NCBI RefSeq assembly: GCF_014203735.1
Contig: NZ_JACHJQ010000005.1
Coordinates: 718,869-782,868 of the forward strand
Direction: 5' to 3'
From: Actinophytocola algeriensis
Lineage (GTDB): Bacteria > Actinomycetota > Actinomycetes > Mycobacteriales > Pseudonocardiaceae
Length of the DNA: 64,000 bases
The position numbers and the translations under genes were made by a program. Below the pieces are notes generated by a model. It saw only the letters and a program-made list of their open reading frames with translations, was not told the origin of the DNA and ran no database searches. Each line of letters opens with the position of its first letter. Position 1 is the first letter of the stretch. Below are positions 1-11,234 of this stretch, one piece after another.

Positions 1-54
1 GCGACGGAGACGCACAGGTCACAGATCACCCAGGCGTTCGACCTGTACCGGTAG
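1..54 (+). CDS. C-terminal end of an upstream gene, unidentified
   Basis: Frame 1 is open from the window edge to a TAG at 52-54, followed almost directly by a second in-frame-independent TAG at 58-60. It gives 17 residues ending in FDLYR. In M. tuberculosis the gene before rpe is the rRNA methyltransferase rsmB (fmu), but this tail does not look like a typical RsmB end, so no product is named. The reading frame itself could be chance. Confidence 0.3.
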   Translation, partial: ATETHRSQITQAFDLYR

Positions 55-70
55 TAATAGGCTCCCATGC

Positions 71-763
71 GTGCCACGAACGCCGATGATCGCGCCCAGC
101 ATCCTGTCCGCCGACTTCGCCCGGCTCGCCGACGCGACCCAGGCCGTGAAGGGTGCGGACTGGCTGCACGTCGACGTCATGGACGGGCACTTCGTGCCGA
201 ACCTGACCATCGGGCTGCCGGTGGTCAAAGCGGTCCTGGCCAGCACCGACATCCCCGTCGACTGCCACCTCATGATCGACGACCCCGACCGGTGGGCGGT
301 CGGTTACGCGGAGGCGGGCGCGCACAACGTGACCGTCCACGTCGAGGCGGCGGCCGACCCGGTGAAACTGGCCCACGACATCCGCGCGGCGGGCGCCATG
401 GCCGGGCTGTCGATCAAGCCCAGGACCCCGTTCGAGCCCTATGTGGAATTGCTGACCCACTACGACACGTTGCTGGTGATGTCCGTCGAACCCGGGTTCG
501 GCGGGCAGGAGTTCATCGCCGACGTGCTCGACAAGGTCCGCAAGGCCAGAGCCAAGGTCGACGCCGGGGAGCTGCGGGTGCTGGTCGAGATCGACGGCGG
601 GATCAACGCCGACACGATCGAGCAGGCCGCGGAGGCCGGTGTGGACTGTTTCGTGGCCGGCTCCGCGGTGTACGGCGCGGCCGACCCCGCCAAGGCGGTC
701 GGCGCGTTGCGGGAACGAGCACGGACGGCGATGCGGCAGGCACGAGAGACAAGGACGATGTAG
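71..763 (+). CDS. rpe: Ribulose-phosphate 3-epimerase
   Basis: Interconverts ribulose-5-phosphate and xylulose-5-phosphate in the cytosolic pentose-phosphate pathway. The 230-residue TIM barrel has the family landmarks: the APSILSADF opening, the metal-binding HVDVMDGHF, the C-terminal-half [10 protein letters not shown] signature and the EIDGGI phosphate-binding strand with its catalytic aspartate. Length is normal. The GTG start at 71 has only a weak ribosome site; an in-frame ATG at 86 would remove five residues that are not conserved. The stop lies 2 nt before the riboflavin synthase GTG, so the two genes should be co-transcribed. It supplies pentose-phosphate chemistry near the riboflavin genes, which consume ribulose-5-phosphate. 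Confidence 0.95.
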   Translation: MPRTPMIAPSILSADFARLADATQAVKGADWLHVDVMDGHFVPNLTIGLPVVKAVLASTDIPVDCHLMIDDPDRWAVGYAEAGAHNVTVHVEAAADPVKLAHDIRAAGAMAGLSIKPRTPFEPYVELLTHYDTLLVMSVEPGFGGQEFIADVLDKVRKARAKVDAGELRVLVEIDGGINADTIEQAAEAGVDCFVAGSAVYGAADPAKAVGALRERARTAMRQARETRTM

Positions 764-765
764 TC

Positions 766-1428
766 GTGTTCACGGGGATCGTTGAAGAGCGCGGCGAGGT
801 CGTCGCCGTCCAGGACCTGCCGGATGCCGCCCGCATCACGGTCGCGGGACCGCTCGTCACCAGTGATGCGCACCAGGGCGACTCGATCGCGGTCAACGGC
901 GTGTGCCTGACCGTCGTCGAGACCGCGGACGGGGCGTTCACCGCCGACGTCATGCGCGAGACGCTCGTGCGCAGCAGCCTGGACAAGATCAGCGCCGGTG
1001 AGCCGGTCAACCTGGAGCGGGCCGCCGAGGTCGGCAAACGATTCGGCGGGCACATCGTGCAGGGCCATGTCGACGGGACCGGGGTGATCCTGTCCCGCGA
1101 CCCGTCGCCGCACTGGGACCTCGTCCGCATCGGCATGCCGCCCGGCCTGGCGCGCTACCTCGTCGAGAAGGGCTCCATCACCGTCGACGGCGTGTCGCTC
1201 ACCGTGGTCGAGGTGACCGACGACTGGTTCTCCGTGAGCCTCATCCCCGAGACGCTGCGGGCGACCACACTGGGGATGCGCACCCCCGGCGACCGGGTCA
1301 ACCTGGAGGTCGACGTCGTCGCCAAGTACGTCGAGCGGTTGGCCCTGCCACACTTGCGCGGTACCAGTGCCGTGGCGGAGCACAATGACGTCACCGCGGG
1401 CGTCGCGGCAGAGGAGGCTCGTTCATGA
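766..1428 (+). CDS. ribE: Riboflavin synthase, alpha chain
   Basis: Dismutates two 6,7-dimethyl-8-ribityllumazines to riboflavin and a pyrimidinedione. The 220-residue product shows the two tandem lumazine-binding repeats: the first opens with FTGIVEERG and contains the NGVCLTV motif, and the second contains [10 protein letters not shown] with the [11 protein letters not shown] linker region. The GTG at 766 is chosen because the family begins MFTGIV and an AAGGA lies about 10 nt upstream inside the rpe 3' end. The TGA overlaps the ribBA ATG as ATGA, so translation is coupled. Also called ribC in mycobacteria. The frame stays open upstream to 67, but that part is antiframe to rpe and not protein-like. 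Confidence 0.95.
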   Translation: MFTGIVEERGEVVAVQDLPDAARITVAGPLVTSDAHQGDSIAVNGVCLTVVETADGAFTADVMRETLVRSSLDKISAGEPVNLERAAEVGKRFGGHIVQGHVDGTGVILSRDPSPHWDLVRIGMPPGLARYLVEKGSITVDGVSLTVVEVTDDWFSVSLIPETLRATTLGMRTPGDRVNLEVDVVAKYVERLALPHLRGTSAVAEHNDVTAGVAAEEARS

Positions 1429-2666
1429 GCGACATCGAGGGCATCGAGAGGGCGATCTCGGACATCGCCGCGGGACGTCCGGTCATCGTGGTCGACGACG
1501 AGGACCGCGAGAACGAGGGCGACCTGATCTTCGCTGCCGAGAAGGCGACGCCCGAGCTGCTGGCGTTCATGGTCCGGTACACGTCCGGGTACATCTGCGT
1601 GCCGCTGACCGAGTCCGACTGCGACCGGTTGGACCTGCCGCCCATGTTCCACACGAACCAGGACGTGCGCGGCACCGCCTACACCGTCACCGTCGACGCC
1701 AAGGAAGGCGTGAGCACCGGCATCTCCGCGGCCGACCGCGCGCACACGATCCGGTTGCTGGCGAACCGGAAGTCGGAGGCGGGTGACTTCACGCGTCCCG
1801 GCCACGTGGTGCCGCTGCGCGCCAAGGAGGGTGGCGTGCTCCGCCGCCCTGGGCACACCGAGGCCGCCGTCGACCTCGCCGTGCTCGCCGGGCTGCGGCC
1901 CGCCGGCGTGCTGTGCGAGATCGTGTCGCAGAAGGACGAAGGCGACATGGCCCGCCGCGAGGAGCTCGAGGTGTTCGCGGCAGAACACGACCTCGCGATC
2001 ATCTCGATCGCCGACCTCATCGACTACCGCCGCCGCAAGGAGGTCCAGGTCGTCCGCGTCGCCGAGGCGCGGATCCCCACCGCGCACGGCGCGTTCCGGG
2101 CGGTCGGCTACGACTCCAAACTGGACGGCATCGAGCACATCGCGCTGGTGTACGGCGACATCGAGGACGGCGAGAACGTCCTGGTCCGCGTGCACTCCGA
2201 GTGCCTGACCGGCGACGTGTTCGGGTCGCTGCGCTGTGACTGCGGGCCGCAGCTGGACGCGGCGCTCGCCGCAGTCGCCGCCGAGGGCCGCGGCGTGGTG
2301 CTGTACATGCGCGGGCACGAGGGCCGCGGCATCGGCCTCATGCACAAGCTGCAGGCCTACCAGCTGCAGGACAGCGGCGCCGACACCGTCGACGCGAACC
2401 TCGCGCTCGGTGTGCCCGCCGACGCCCGCGACTACGGCCAGGGCGCGCAGATCCTCGTCGACCTGGGCATCAAGTCGATGCGGCTGCTGACGAACAACCC
2501 GGCCAAGCGGGTCGGCCTGGACGGCTACGGGCTCACGATCGTGGACCGCGTGCCGCTGCCGATCCGCCCGAACGCGGAGAACCTGCGGTACCTGCGCACC
2601 AAGCGCGACCGCATGGGCCACGAGCTGGGTGACCTCGACATCTTCGAGGGCACGACCCAGACGTAG
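1425..2666 (+). CDS. ribBA: Bifunctional 3,4-DHBP synthase / GTP cyclohydrolase II
   Basis: Supplies both substrates of the riboflavin pathway. Residues about 1-200 are 3,4-dihydroxy-2-butanone-4-phosphate synthase, with the acidic DRENEGDL loop and the GHTEAA motif that bind ribulose-5-phosphate and Mg. Residues about 205-413 are GTP cyclohydrolase II, with the zinc cysteines in [14 protein letters not shown] and the catalytic [10 protein letters not shown] segment. The 413 residues match the usual fused protein. A GAGGAGG site at 1411-1417 precedes the ATG, which overlaps the ribE stop. The rest of the pathway (ribH) follows after two unrelated genes; ribD is not in the window. Confidence 0.96.
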   Translation: MSDIEGIERAISDIAAGRPVIVVDDEDRENEGDLIFAAEKATPELLAFMVRYTSGYICVPLTESDCDRLDLPPMFHTNQDVRGTAYTVTVDAKEGVSTGISAADRAHTIRLLANRKSEAGDFTRPGHVVPLRAKEGGVLRRPGHTEAAVDLAVLAGLRPAGVLCEIVSQKDEGDMARREELEVFAAEHDLAIISIADLIDYRRRKEVQVVRVAEARIPTAHGAFRAVGYDSKLDGIEHIALVYGDIEDGENVLVRVHSECLTGDVFGSLRCDCGPQLDAALAAVAAEGRGVVLYMRGHEGRGIGLMHKLQAYQLQDSGADTVDANLALGVPADARDYGQGAQILVDLGIKSMRLLTNNPAKRVGLDGYGLTIVDRVPLPIRPNAENLRYLRTKRDRMGHELGDLDIFEGTTQT

Positions 2667-2740
2667 CGGCGACGGAGTGACCGGCCGGGCCACAGCCACC
2701 GCACAGGCGGCTCACAGACTCCAGTCCTAACGTCGTCGGC

Positions 2741-3652
2741 ATGACTGAGAGTTACGAGGGCCGTCCGCTGCCCCGACCGTACGACGAGGTCGTCGACCAG
2801 GGCCTGGGTTTCGACCTCGGCACGCTGCACAGCCGTCGCCGGGCGCTGCGGTTCCTCGGCCTCGGTGCCGCGGCGGCCGGGCTGGCCGCGTGCGGCACCG
2901 GGACGTCCGGGTCGTCGAGCCCGACCTCGTCGTCGAGTTCGCCGAGTGCGCCGGGGCAGTCGGGCGCGTCGGGCGAGATCCCCGAGGAGACCGCCGGGCC
3001 GTACCCCGGCGACGGGTCCAACGGGCCGGACGTGCTGGCGCAGAGCGGCATCGTGCGCGGCGACATCCGGTCGAGCTTCGGCGAGTTCAGCGGCACCGCG
3101 CAGGGCGTGCCGATGACGCTCGAGCTCACCATCGCCGACCTCGCGAACGGAGGATCGCCCTTCGCCGGAGTCGCCGTGTACGTGTGGCACTGCACGCGCG
3201 AGGGCGGCTACTCGCTGTACTCAGAAGGCGTCGAGGACCAGAACTTCCTGCGCGGCGTCCAGATCGCGGACGACGCCGGGAAGGTCACGTTCACCAGCGT
3301 GTTCCCGGCCTGCTACGACGGCCGCTGGCCGCACGTCCACTTCGAGGTCCACCCGGACCAGGCGAGCATCACCGACGCCGCCAACGCCGTCGCCACGTCG
3401 CAGGTCGCGCTGCCGCGGGACGTGTGCGAGACGGTGTACGCCGAGAGCGGCTACGAGCAGTCCGTGGCGAACCTGTCGCGCGTCAGCCTGGACGGCGACA
3501 ACGTCTTCGGCGACGACGGCGGCGCGCTGCAGCTCGCGACCGTCACCGGTGACGTCGCGAGCGGCTACACGGTCACGCTGGCGGTCGGCGTGGACACCAC
3601 GACCGAGCCGAGCGGTGGTGGCGGTCCCGGCGGGCCACCGCCGTCTCGCTGA
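2741..3652 (+). CDS. Intradiol ring-cleavage dioxygenase-like lipoprotein
   Basis: A 303-residue predicted exported protein. Residues about 31-51 form a twin-arginine-type signal (SRRRALRFLG) ending in the lipobox LAAC with Cys51, then a Ser-rich spacer. The C-terminal domain resembles the beta subunit of protocatechuate 3,4-dioxygenase. The first iron tyrosine lies in the GGYSLY segment, and the second tyrosine and two histidines lie in ACYDGRWPHVHFEV, so all four Fe(III) ligands appear present. The tail is Gly/Pro-rich. Such extracytoplasmic dioxygenase-fold proteins are common in actinomycetes but their substrates are mostly unknown. It sits between ribBA and ribH with no link to riboflavin synthesis. 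Confidence 0.8.
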   Translation: MTESYEGRPLPRPYDEVVDQGLGFDLGTLHSRRRALRFLGLGAAAAGLAACGTGTSGSSSPTSSSSSPSAPGQSGASGEIPEETAGPYPGDGSNGPDVLAQSGIVRGDIRSSFGEFSGTAQGVPMTLELTIADLANGGSPFAGVAVYVWHCTREGGYSLYSEGVEDQNFLRGVQIADDAGKVTFTSVFPACYDGRWPHVHFEVHPDQASITDAANAVATSQVALPRDVCETVYAESGYEQSVANLSRVSLDGDNVFGDDGGALQLATVTGDVASGYTVTLAVGVDTTTEPSGGGGPGGPPPSR

Positions 3653-3730
3653 CCACACCTGTTCGAGCGGCGGTGGCCGGAAACGGTCATCCCCGCCCTC
3701 GACGACGGGTGTGCCGGGCTCAATGGTCAG

Positions 3731-4944
<1,214 letters not shown>

Positions 4945-4952
4945 GCGGCACC

Positions 4953-4964
4953 TGCGGAGCGAAC
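4953..4964. repeat. Half copy of the GTTCGCTCCGCA dispersed motif
   Basis: Read on the minus strand these 12 bases are GTTCGCTCCGCA, identical to the first half of the repeat in the sufR 3' end (50887-50944) and near 47502. It lies in the 67-nt gap between ribH and the next gene. A 12-base match could be chance in GC-rich DNA, so it is only weakly supported as a member of that family. Confidence 0.3.
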
Positions 4965-5011
4965 AGCCAGGCACCCGACCGGCGCCTGCGCGGAGAGGGC
5001 GAGGTGCGGTC

Positions 5012-5467
5012 GTGATGTTCCAGGCGCGGCCCCGCAAGGTCCGGCTGCTGTCGATCATCGGCGCGGTGCTCCTCGTCGCCGTGTTCACGGTGGTCGCGAT
5101 CCTGCTCCGCAACACCCCGACCGGCGTGTACTTCTACCTGTCCGACCAGGTCGCGATGGCCGGCATCGGTGTGCTCATCGCGTGCGGCGCGCTGATGTTC
5201 GGCCGGCCCCGCGTGCGGGCGGACCTCGAGGGCGTCGAGGTCCGCAACATGCTCGGCAGCCGCCGCTACGCGTGGCAGGACATCGAGTCGGTGAGCTTCC
5301 CCGACGGCTCGGCGTGGGCCCGCCTCGAGTTCCCGGACGACGAGTACGTGCCCGTGATGGCGGTGCAGGCCATCGACGGCGAGCACGCCGTCGCCGCCAT
5401 GCGGGAGTTGCGCCGCCTGCGCCGCGAGGCGGAGACCAAGACCGAGGCCACCGCCGAAACGCGCTGA
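5012..5467 (+). CDS. Small membrane protein with bacterial PH-like domain
   Basis: A 151-residue protein with two hydrophobic helices at about residues 12-33 and 44-62. A cytoplasmic segment of about 50 residues (GVEVRNMLGSRRYAWQDIESV) matches the bacterial PH-like domain often found beside ribH in actinobacteria. The C-terminus is a charged Arg/Glu-rich helix. GTG at 5012 followed by ATG at 5015 are both possible starts. No catalytic residues are seen; a role in membrane or protein binding is typical of the fold but unproven. It follows ribH by 67 nt on the same strand. Confidence 0.75.
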   Translation: MMFQARPRKVRLLSIIGAVLLVAVFTVVAILLRNTPTGVYFYLSDQVAMAGIGVLIACGALMFGRPRVRADLEGVEVRNMLGSRRYAWQDIESVSFPDGSAWARLEFPDDEYVPVMAVQAIDGEHAVAAMRELRRLRREAETKTEATAETR

Positions 5468-5685
5468 GTTCGCTCTGCGTCGCCGGGTGGCGTGCCCGCG
5501 GCCGGGGACCCTACTTTCGTCGTCATCCGGATGTATGCGTTTCCACCGGGACAACCACGTTCCGCACGACCGCGCCGCCGGAGAAGTAACCGGCTGGTCG
5601 CTGGTTCCTTCCGGCGTCCCTTCCTACCGTTTTGGACGTGAGGTGAGAACTTTCCTCACATTCGGTAGAAAGGGAATCCCTGCTC

Positions 5686-6771
5686 ATGAAACTTCCCATG
5701 AAGGCATTGGGTGTCCTTGCCGCCGCAGCGGCGCTGGTGCCCTTCGGACTCACCAACGCACAGGCGTTACCGGTCGGCTACGGCGAGGCGGTGGCGTCGG
5801 AGGCCATCGCGTCGCTGACGGCCGACGGCCTCACCACGACCGAGGCCACCGACCTCCTCTCCGCTCAGCCCGCTCTCATCGCCACGGGTGAGCGGCTCGT
5901 CGACCGCGTCGGCCAGGACGCGGGCATGTTCATCGACCCGGCCACCGCCGACGTCGTGGTCACCGTCGTCGACCAGGCCGATGTCGCCGTCGTCGAGTCG
6001 GCAGGCGCGACGGCGAAGGTCGTCGACCACGGCATGGCCGAGCTGACCGCCGCGCGGGACGCGGTCGCGGAGGTGCTGCCCCCGGGCACGGCAGCGGGTA
6101 TCGACGTCCGGGCCAACCAGGTCGTGGTCCGGATCGACGACACCGCCACCGGGCTCGGCGAGCTCACCTCGGTCAGCGAGCGCTACGGCGACCTCGTCCG
6201 CACCGTGCGCGTCACCGGCGCGTTCGACACGGCGATCTCCGGCGGCGACGCGATCACCGGCAGCGGCGGCCGCTGCTCGCTCGGGTTCAACACCACCGGC
6301 AACACCGGGATCACCGCGGGCCACTGCACCGGTGGCATCTCGTCGTGGAACGACGCGGCGGGCAACTACTACGGTCCGTCCATCGCGGCGAACTTCCCGG
6401 GGCAGGACTACGGCCTGATCCGCAACGACGGTGGCCTGGCCCAGCCGGGTGACGTGAACCTGTACAACGGCGGCTACCAGGACATCACCGGTGCGGCCGA
6501 CCCGTACGTCGGGCTCTCGGTGTGCAAGAGCGGCAGCACCACGGGCCTGACCTGTGGGCAGGTCACGCAGGTCGGCATGACCATCTGCTACGCGCAGGGC
6601 TGCGTGTACAACATGGCCGAGTCGACGGCGTACGTGCAGCCGGGCGACAGCGGCGGCGCCTGGTTCGCCGGCGGCACCGCCATCGGCATCACGTCCGGCA
6701 TGGGCGGCGGCTACAGCTACTTCCAGCCGGTCGTCCCTGGCCTGAACCTGTACGGGGTCTCCGTGTTCTGA
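5686..6771 (+). CDS. Secreted alpha-lytic/streptogrisin-type serine protease (S1 family) with pro-region
   Basis: A 361-residue preproenzyme. Residues 1-28 are a Sec signal peptide, about 29-185 a pro-region of the alpha-lytic type needed for folding, and about 186-361 the chymotrypsin-fold mature protease. The catalytic triad is visible as His213 (TAGHC), Asp241 (GQDYGL) and Ser322 (PGDSGG). Six cysteines in the mature part can pair in disulfides. A GAAAGGGA site precedes the ATG by about 10 nt. A 6-bp inverted repeat (GTGAGG/CCTCAC, 5638-5659) lies in the leader and may be regulatory. The gene ends at a strong convergent terminator. It presumably degrades external protein. Confidence 0.93.
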   Translation: MKLPMKALGVLAAAAALVPFGLTNAQALPVGYGEAVASEAIASLTADGLTTTEATDLLSAQPALIATGERLVDRVGQDAGMFIDPATADVVVTVVDQADVAVVESAGATAKVVDHGMAELTAARDAVAEVLPPGTAAGIDVRANQVVVRIDDTATGLGELTSVSERYGDLVRTVRVTGAFDTAISGGDAITGSGGRCSLGFNTTGNTGITAGHCTGGISSWNDAAGNYYGPSIAANFPGQDYGLIRNDGGLAQPGDVNLYNGGYQDITGAADPYVGLSVCKSGSTTGLTCGQVTQVGMTICYAQGCVYNMAESTAYVQPGDSGGAWFAGGTAIGITSGMGGGYSYFQPVVPGLNLYGVSVF

Positions 6772-6786
6772 CCCCTTCTCACGACA

Positions 6787-6817
6787 GGTGGCCCGCCGGT
6801 CCTGCCGGCGGGCCACC
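6787..6817. terminator. Convergent hairpin terminator
   Basis: A perfect 13-bp inverted repeat, GGTGGCCCGCCGG (6787-6799) and its complement (6805-6817), with a 5-nt loop. It lies in the 52-nt space between the protease gene and an oppositely directed gene ending at 6824, so it can serve both. No T-run follows. Confidence 0.8.
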
Positions 6818-6823
6818 CGCGTG

Positions 6824-7339
6824 TCAGCCCCTGGGCCCGAAGTCGGGGTACTGCTGCTGTTGCTGTTGCGGCGGGTACTGCGGCGGGTGCGGCGGGTACT
6901 GCTGCGGATGCGGGGGCCGGTACTGCTGCTGCGGAGGCGGCGGCCAGTGCGGCAGCGGTGCGTCCGGCCACGGGTGCTGCTCGCGGACCTGCTGCCGCAG
7001 GTGCAGGTCCGCGGACGTCGGCGGCTGCCGCGCGCGCCGACGCTTGGTGAGGACGATGCCCGCGACCGCGATGAGGACCAGCCCGGCGCCGAGGCCCAGC
7101 TGCACCCACCGGCCGGTCCGCGCGAACGCCTCCGCGTCCGCCTTCTCGTCGCGGACCTTCTCCCCGTACGTGTAGGTGTCCGTGACCACGCCGCGCTGGG
7201 TCTCCTCGCACACGTCGCCGGGTCTCATGACGTCGCCGCCGCACGTGATCTCGCCGGGACTGCCGTCGCTCCTGCCGATGCCGGTCCCCGATGCCGTGAG
7301 CAACACACCGAGCACCAGCACGACGATCCACCACTTCAC
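6824..7339 (-). CDS. Two-helix membrane protein with Pro/Gln-rich tail
   Basis: A 171-residue protein of unknown function. An N-terminal helix (about 1-18) is followed by an exported segment of about 60 residues with two cysteines, then a second helix at about 80-96 closed by basic residues (TKRRRAR). The last 45 residues are cytoplasmic and low-complexity: repeats of Pro, Gln and Tyr such as HPQQYPPHPPQY ending in a run of six Gln. The layout recalls small actinobacterial DUF3592-like membrane proteins, but no motif confirms it. It is convergent with the protease gene and divergent from the Rieske gene. Confidence 0.65.
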   Translation of the reverse strand: MKWWIVVLVLGVLLTASGTGIGRSDGSPGEITCGGDVMRPGDVCEETQRGVVTDTYTYGEKVRDEKADAEAFARTGRWVQLGLGAGLVLIAVAGIVLTKRRRARQPPTSADLHLRQQVREQHPWPDAPLPHWPPPPQQQYRPPHPQQYPPHPPQYPPQQQQQQYPDFGPRG

Positions 7340-7502
7340 GCGAACAGGCTGCCACGGCTCGTGCCCTGTTCAGGCCGCGTTGTGCACGGCCTGTGCGCGG
7401 CCGGGCGCACCCATCCGGTGCAACCGCCGCTGAACCATTCGGCACGCGGGCGCGTAGGGCTTTCCAGATCGTTGTTCCCGAGACACCGTTGGAGGTCCGG
7501 TT

Positions 7503-7994
7503 TTGACTGCTGTCGAATCCACCACGCCCACGAACACCCCCACGACCGGCACCCGGTCGCGCCGCGATGTCCTGTGTGGCCTGATGGTCGCGCTCGTCGC
7601 GCCAGGTGCCCTGGTCGCCGCCTGCTCGGACAGCGGTTCGTCGACCGGTGGCGCCACCACCACCGGCGGCGGTTCCACCCCCGCCGCGGGCGGCGGGTCC
7701 GCCAAGGGGCTGGCCGCGCTCGCCGACGTGCCGGACGGCAGCGGGCTCATCGTCGACAACCCGGGCGGTGGCAAGCTCCTCATCGCCCGCACCGGTGACG
7801 AGGTCAAGGCCTACAACGCCGCGTGCACGCACATGGGCACCATCGTCGACCCGCCGCAGGACGGCGTCGCGGTCTGCCAGAACCACGGCAGCGAGTTCGC
7901 CACCGAGGACGGCTCGGTGAAGAAGGGCCCGGCGACGCAGCCGCTGCCCACCGTGGCGGTGAAGGTCGAAGGCGACCAGGTCGTACTCGCCTGA
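7503..7994 (+). CDS. Rieske [2Fe-2S] lipoprotein exported by Tat
   Basis: A 163-residue electron-transfer protein. A twin-arginine signal (SRRDVLCGL) leads to a lipobox (LVAAC) near residue 41, then a Gly/Ser/Thr linker of about 25 residues. The C-terminal Rieske domain has box 1 CTHMG and box 2 CQNHGS, giving the two Cys and two His ligands. Tat export of an already assembled cluster fits. The start is a TTG at 7503, chosen because GGAGG at 7491-7495 lies 7 nt upstream. No partner oxidase is adjacent, so its redox partner is unknown. Confidence 0.88.
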   Translation: MTAVESTTPTNTPTTGTRSRRDVLCGLMVALVAPGALVAACSDSGSSTGGATTTGGGSTPAAGGGSAKGLAALADVPDGSGLIVDNPGGGKLLIARTGDEVKAYNAACTHMGTIVDPPQDGVAVCQNHGSEFATEDGSVKKGPATQPLPTVAVKVEGDQVVLA

Positions 7995-8123
7995 CCGACG
8001 GACTCCCCGAGCGAACGTGAGGTCCGTTCGGGTTATAGCCACGCACACTACCGCGCCGTAGGGTGATTTCTCCGTAACCATATGTGCGCGGTCGACCGCC
8101 GCGTGTGCTCGGGGAGTCAGGTC

Positions 8124-9152
8124 ATGCGATCAACGAAGATCACCGCGCTCGCACTGGGAGCGTTACTCGCAGGCGGCCTCGTCGTCGCCAGCCCGGCGGC
8201 GAGCGTCGCCGACGACCGTCCGACCGCCATCGTGTCGCTGGGTGACAGCGCCATCTCCGGAGAGGGCGCCGGGGACTACGAGGCGGGAACCAGAGGCGAG
8301 AACGGCAACTGGTGCCACCGCTCCGCCAACGCCCTCGTCCACAGGACCGCGGTCGCCGACCACACGATCAACCTCGCGTGCAGCGGTGCCGAGGCGGCGA
8401 ACGTGTCGCTCGCCGACACCACCCACTACACCGAGGGGTCGCAGGCCCGCCGCCTGATCGGCATCGCCCAGCAGTACCGCGTCACGACCGTCGTGGTGCA
8501 GGTCGGCGCGAACGACGAGCCCGCGTTCGCGGACACGATCCTCGACTGCATCGCCGAGTGGTTCAACCCGTTCGGCGCCGGCTGCCGCAAGAAGCTGCGC
8601 ACCGAGTGGCCGCAGCGGGTCGCGGCCATGGCACCACGCGTCGAGGTGGCGCTGGCCGACGTCCGCTCCGCCATGTCGCAGGCCGGCTACGCGGACGGCT
8701 CCTACAACCTGATCCTGACCTCCTACGCGTCCCCGCTCACCGAGAACATGGACGCCACGCTGCACGGTCCGCAGGGTTGCCCGTTCAAGCTGGCCGACGC
8801 CGGTTACGGCCGCACGGAAGCCGTGCCGCAGCTCTCCGAGGCGCTGCGCGGCGCGGCGACCCGCTCCGGTGCGAAGTTCCTGGACTTCTCCCGCGCGACC
8901 GAGGGCCACGAGGCCTGCAGCGGCGGCGGCGACTCGTCCACCGAGTGGCAGAACCGGGTCAAGGTCGACCCGTGGGCGTGGGTGACCGGCGGCCTGGACG
9001 CCATCGGCATCCACATGGCCCAGGAGTCCTTCCACCCCAACGCGAGGGGCCACGCGCAGCTGGGCAGGTGCGTCACCGAGTTCGTGGGCTCGGGGGCGAA
9101 CTCCGCGAGGTGCCTGGTCGGTTCGGACGGCAACGTCCACGCCGTCCAGTAG
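8124..9152 (+). CDS. Secreted SGNH/GDSL hydrolase
   Basis: A 342-residue predicted extracellular esterase or lipase. Residues 1-31 are a Sec signal peptide. The SGNH blocks are visible: the nucleophile serine in SLGDSAISG, the oxyanion glycine/asparagine region ending in GAND, and the catalytic histidine in SFHPNARGH near the C-terminus. Eight or so cysteines suggest disulfides, as in the Streptomyces scabies esterase and similar enzymes. The ATG at 8124 is preferred to the upstream in-frame ATG at 8082, because GGGGAG at 8111-8116 precedes it and the signal peptide begins there. The natural substrate cannot be read from the sequence. Confidence 0.88.
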   Translation: MRSTKITALALGALLAGGLVVASPAASVADDRPTAIVSLGDSAISGEGAGDYEAGTRGENGNWCHRSANALVHRTAVADHTINLACSGAEAANVSLADTTHYTEGSQARRLIGIAQQYRVTTVVVQVGANDEPAFADTILDCIAEWFNPFGAGCRKKLRTEWPQRVAAMAPRVEVALADVRSAMSQAGYADGSYNLILTSYASPLTENMDATLHGPQGCPFKLADAGYGRTEAVPQLSEALRGAATRSGAKFLDFSRATEGHEACSGGGDSSTEWQNRVKVDPWAWVTGGLDAIGIHMAQESFHPNARGHAQLGRCVTEFVGSGANSARCLVGSDGNVHAVQ

Positions 9153-9159
9153 GCCGGAC

Positions 9160-9190
9160 GGGTTCCCCGGCCACACCGGCCGGGGAACCC
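9160..9190. terminator. Convergent hairpin terminator
   Basis: A perfect 13-bp stem, GGGTTCCCCGGCC (9160-9172) pairing with 9178-9190, loop of 5 nt. It fills the gap between the SGNH hydrolase gene and the oppositely oriented aldo/keto reductase gene ending at 9198. Confidence 0.85.
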
Positions 9191-9197
9191 CGCCGGG

Positions 9198-10263
<1,066 letters not shown>

Positions 10264-10287
10264 TGATCCTCTCACCACGGAGCGCCC

Positions 10288-11169
10288 ATGCTCGACGAAC
10301 TCGCCGCCGTCGTGGCCCGCCACTGCCACGGCCTCTGGCGGGACACCGAGGTGCCGCGCCAGAACATCGTCGCGATCGACGAGCCACTCACGAACATCGA
10401 TCTGCGGTACGAGACCATGGCCTGCTTCGTCGTCGACGGGGCGAAGCTCGCCATGGCGGGTGACCGCGGCTGGCTGACCGGGCGCGGCGACATGTTCCTC
10501 AGCACGGTCGGCATGCCGGTCACGGCGACCTTCGAACGCACCCCGTACCGCGCGGTGTCCCTGCGCCTCGACGGCGGCCCGCTCGCCGACCTGCTGCTGG
10601 AACTGGACGGCACCGGCAGCACGGCGGCCCCCGAAACGGACCGCCTGCTCACCGTGCCGATGACCCCCGAACTGGTCGACGCCGTCACCCGCTGGGTCCG
10701 GCTGCTCGACACCCCCGCCGACATCGCGCCGCTCGCACCCCGCGTGGAGGCCGAGATCCTGTACCGGCTGCTGGCAGGCCCGCTCGGTCCGACGCTGCAA
10801 CAGCTCGCCATGACCGACTCGCCGGTGTCGCGGGTGCGCCGCGCCGCCGGCTGGATCACCGCGCACTACACCGAGCGCATCACCGTCGAGGACATCGCCG
10901 CGGAGGCGCACATGAGCACCGCGACGCTGCACCGGCACTTCAAGGCCGCCACGGGCATGAGCCCGCTGCGCTTCCAGAAACACCTGCGGTTGCAGGAGGC
11001 GCGGCGACGGCTCGTCGCCGGTGACGTCACGGCGGCCATGGTCGCGGAGGCGGTCGGCTACGTCAGCGCATCCCAGTTCAACCGCGAGTACCGCCGCGCG
11101 TACGGCCTGCCGCCCCTGCAGGACGCGGCCCGCCTGCGTGGCAACCTGGTGCGCTGGCCAATACCGTGA
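10288..11169 (+). CDS. AraC-family transcriptional regulator
   Basis: A 293-residue protein with an N-terminal cupin-like sensing domain of the AraC_N type (about 20-155) and a C-terminal double helix-turn-helix (about 190-285). The first helix pair covers ITVEDIAAEAHMSTATLHRHF and the second covers VAEAVGYVSASQFNREYRRAYG. ATG at 10288 with CGGAG 6 nt upstream. The shared 85-nt promoter region with the aldo/keto reductase gene suggests it activates that gene in response to a small molecule or aldehyde. That is inferred from position. Confidence 0.88.
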   Translation: MLDELAAVVARHCHGLWRDTEVPRQNIVAIDEPLTNIDLRYETMACFVVDGAKLAMAGDRGWLTGRGDMFLSTVGMPVTATFERTPYRAVSLRLDGGPLADLLLELDGTGSTAAPETDRLLTVPMTPELVDAVTRWVRLLDTPADIAPLAPRVEAEILYRLLAGPLGPTLQQLAMTDSPVSRVRRAAGWITAHYTERITVEDIAAEAHMSTATLHRHFKAATGMSPLRFQKHLRLQEARRRLVAGDVTAAMVAEAVGYVSASQFNREYRRAYGLPPLQDAARLRGNLVRWPIP

Positions 11170-11234
11170 CCGTGTTCGGGCATTTCACAGCGGGTGTGTC
11201 CGGCTTTGTCGGTGGTCGGCCGTAGGCTGGCCGG

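Noticed and set aside
67-765. N-terminal extension of ribE overlapping rpe
   Set aside because: The part before 766 is an out-of-frame reading of rpe, Arg-rich and without similarity; the family begins at the GTG at 766.
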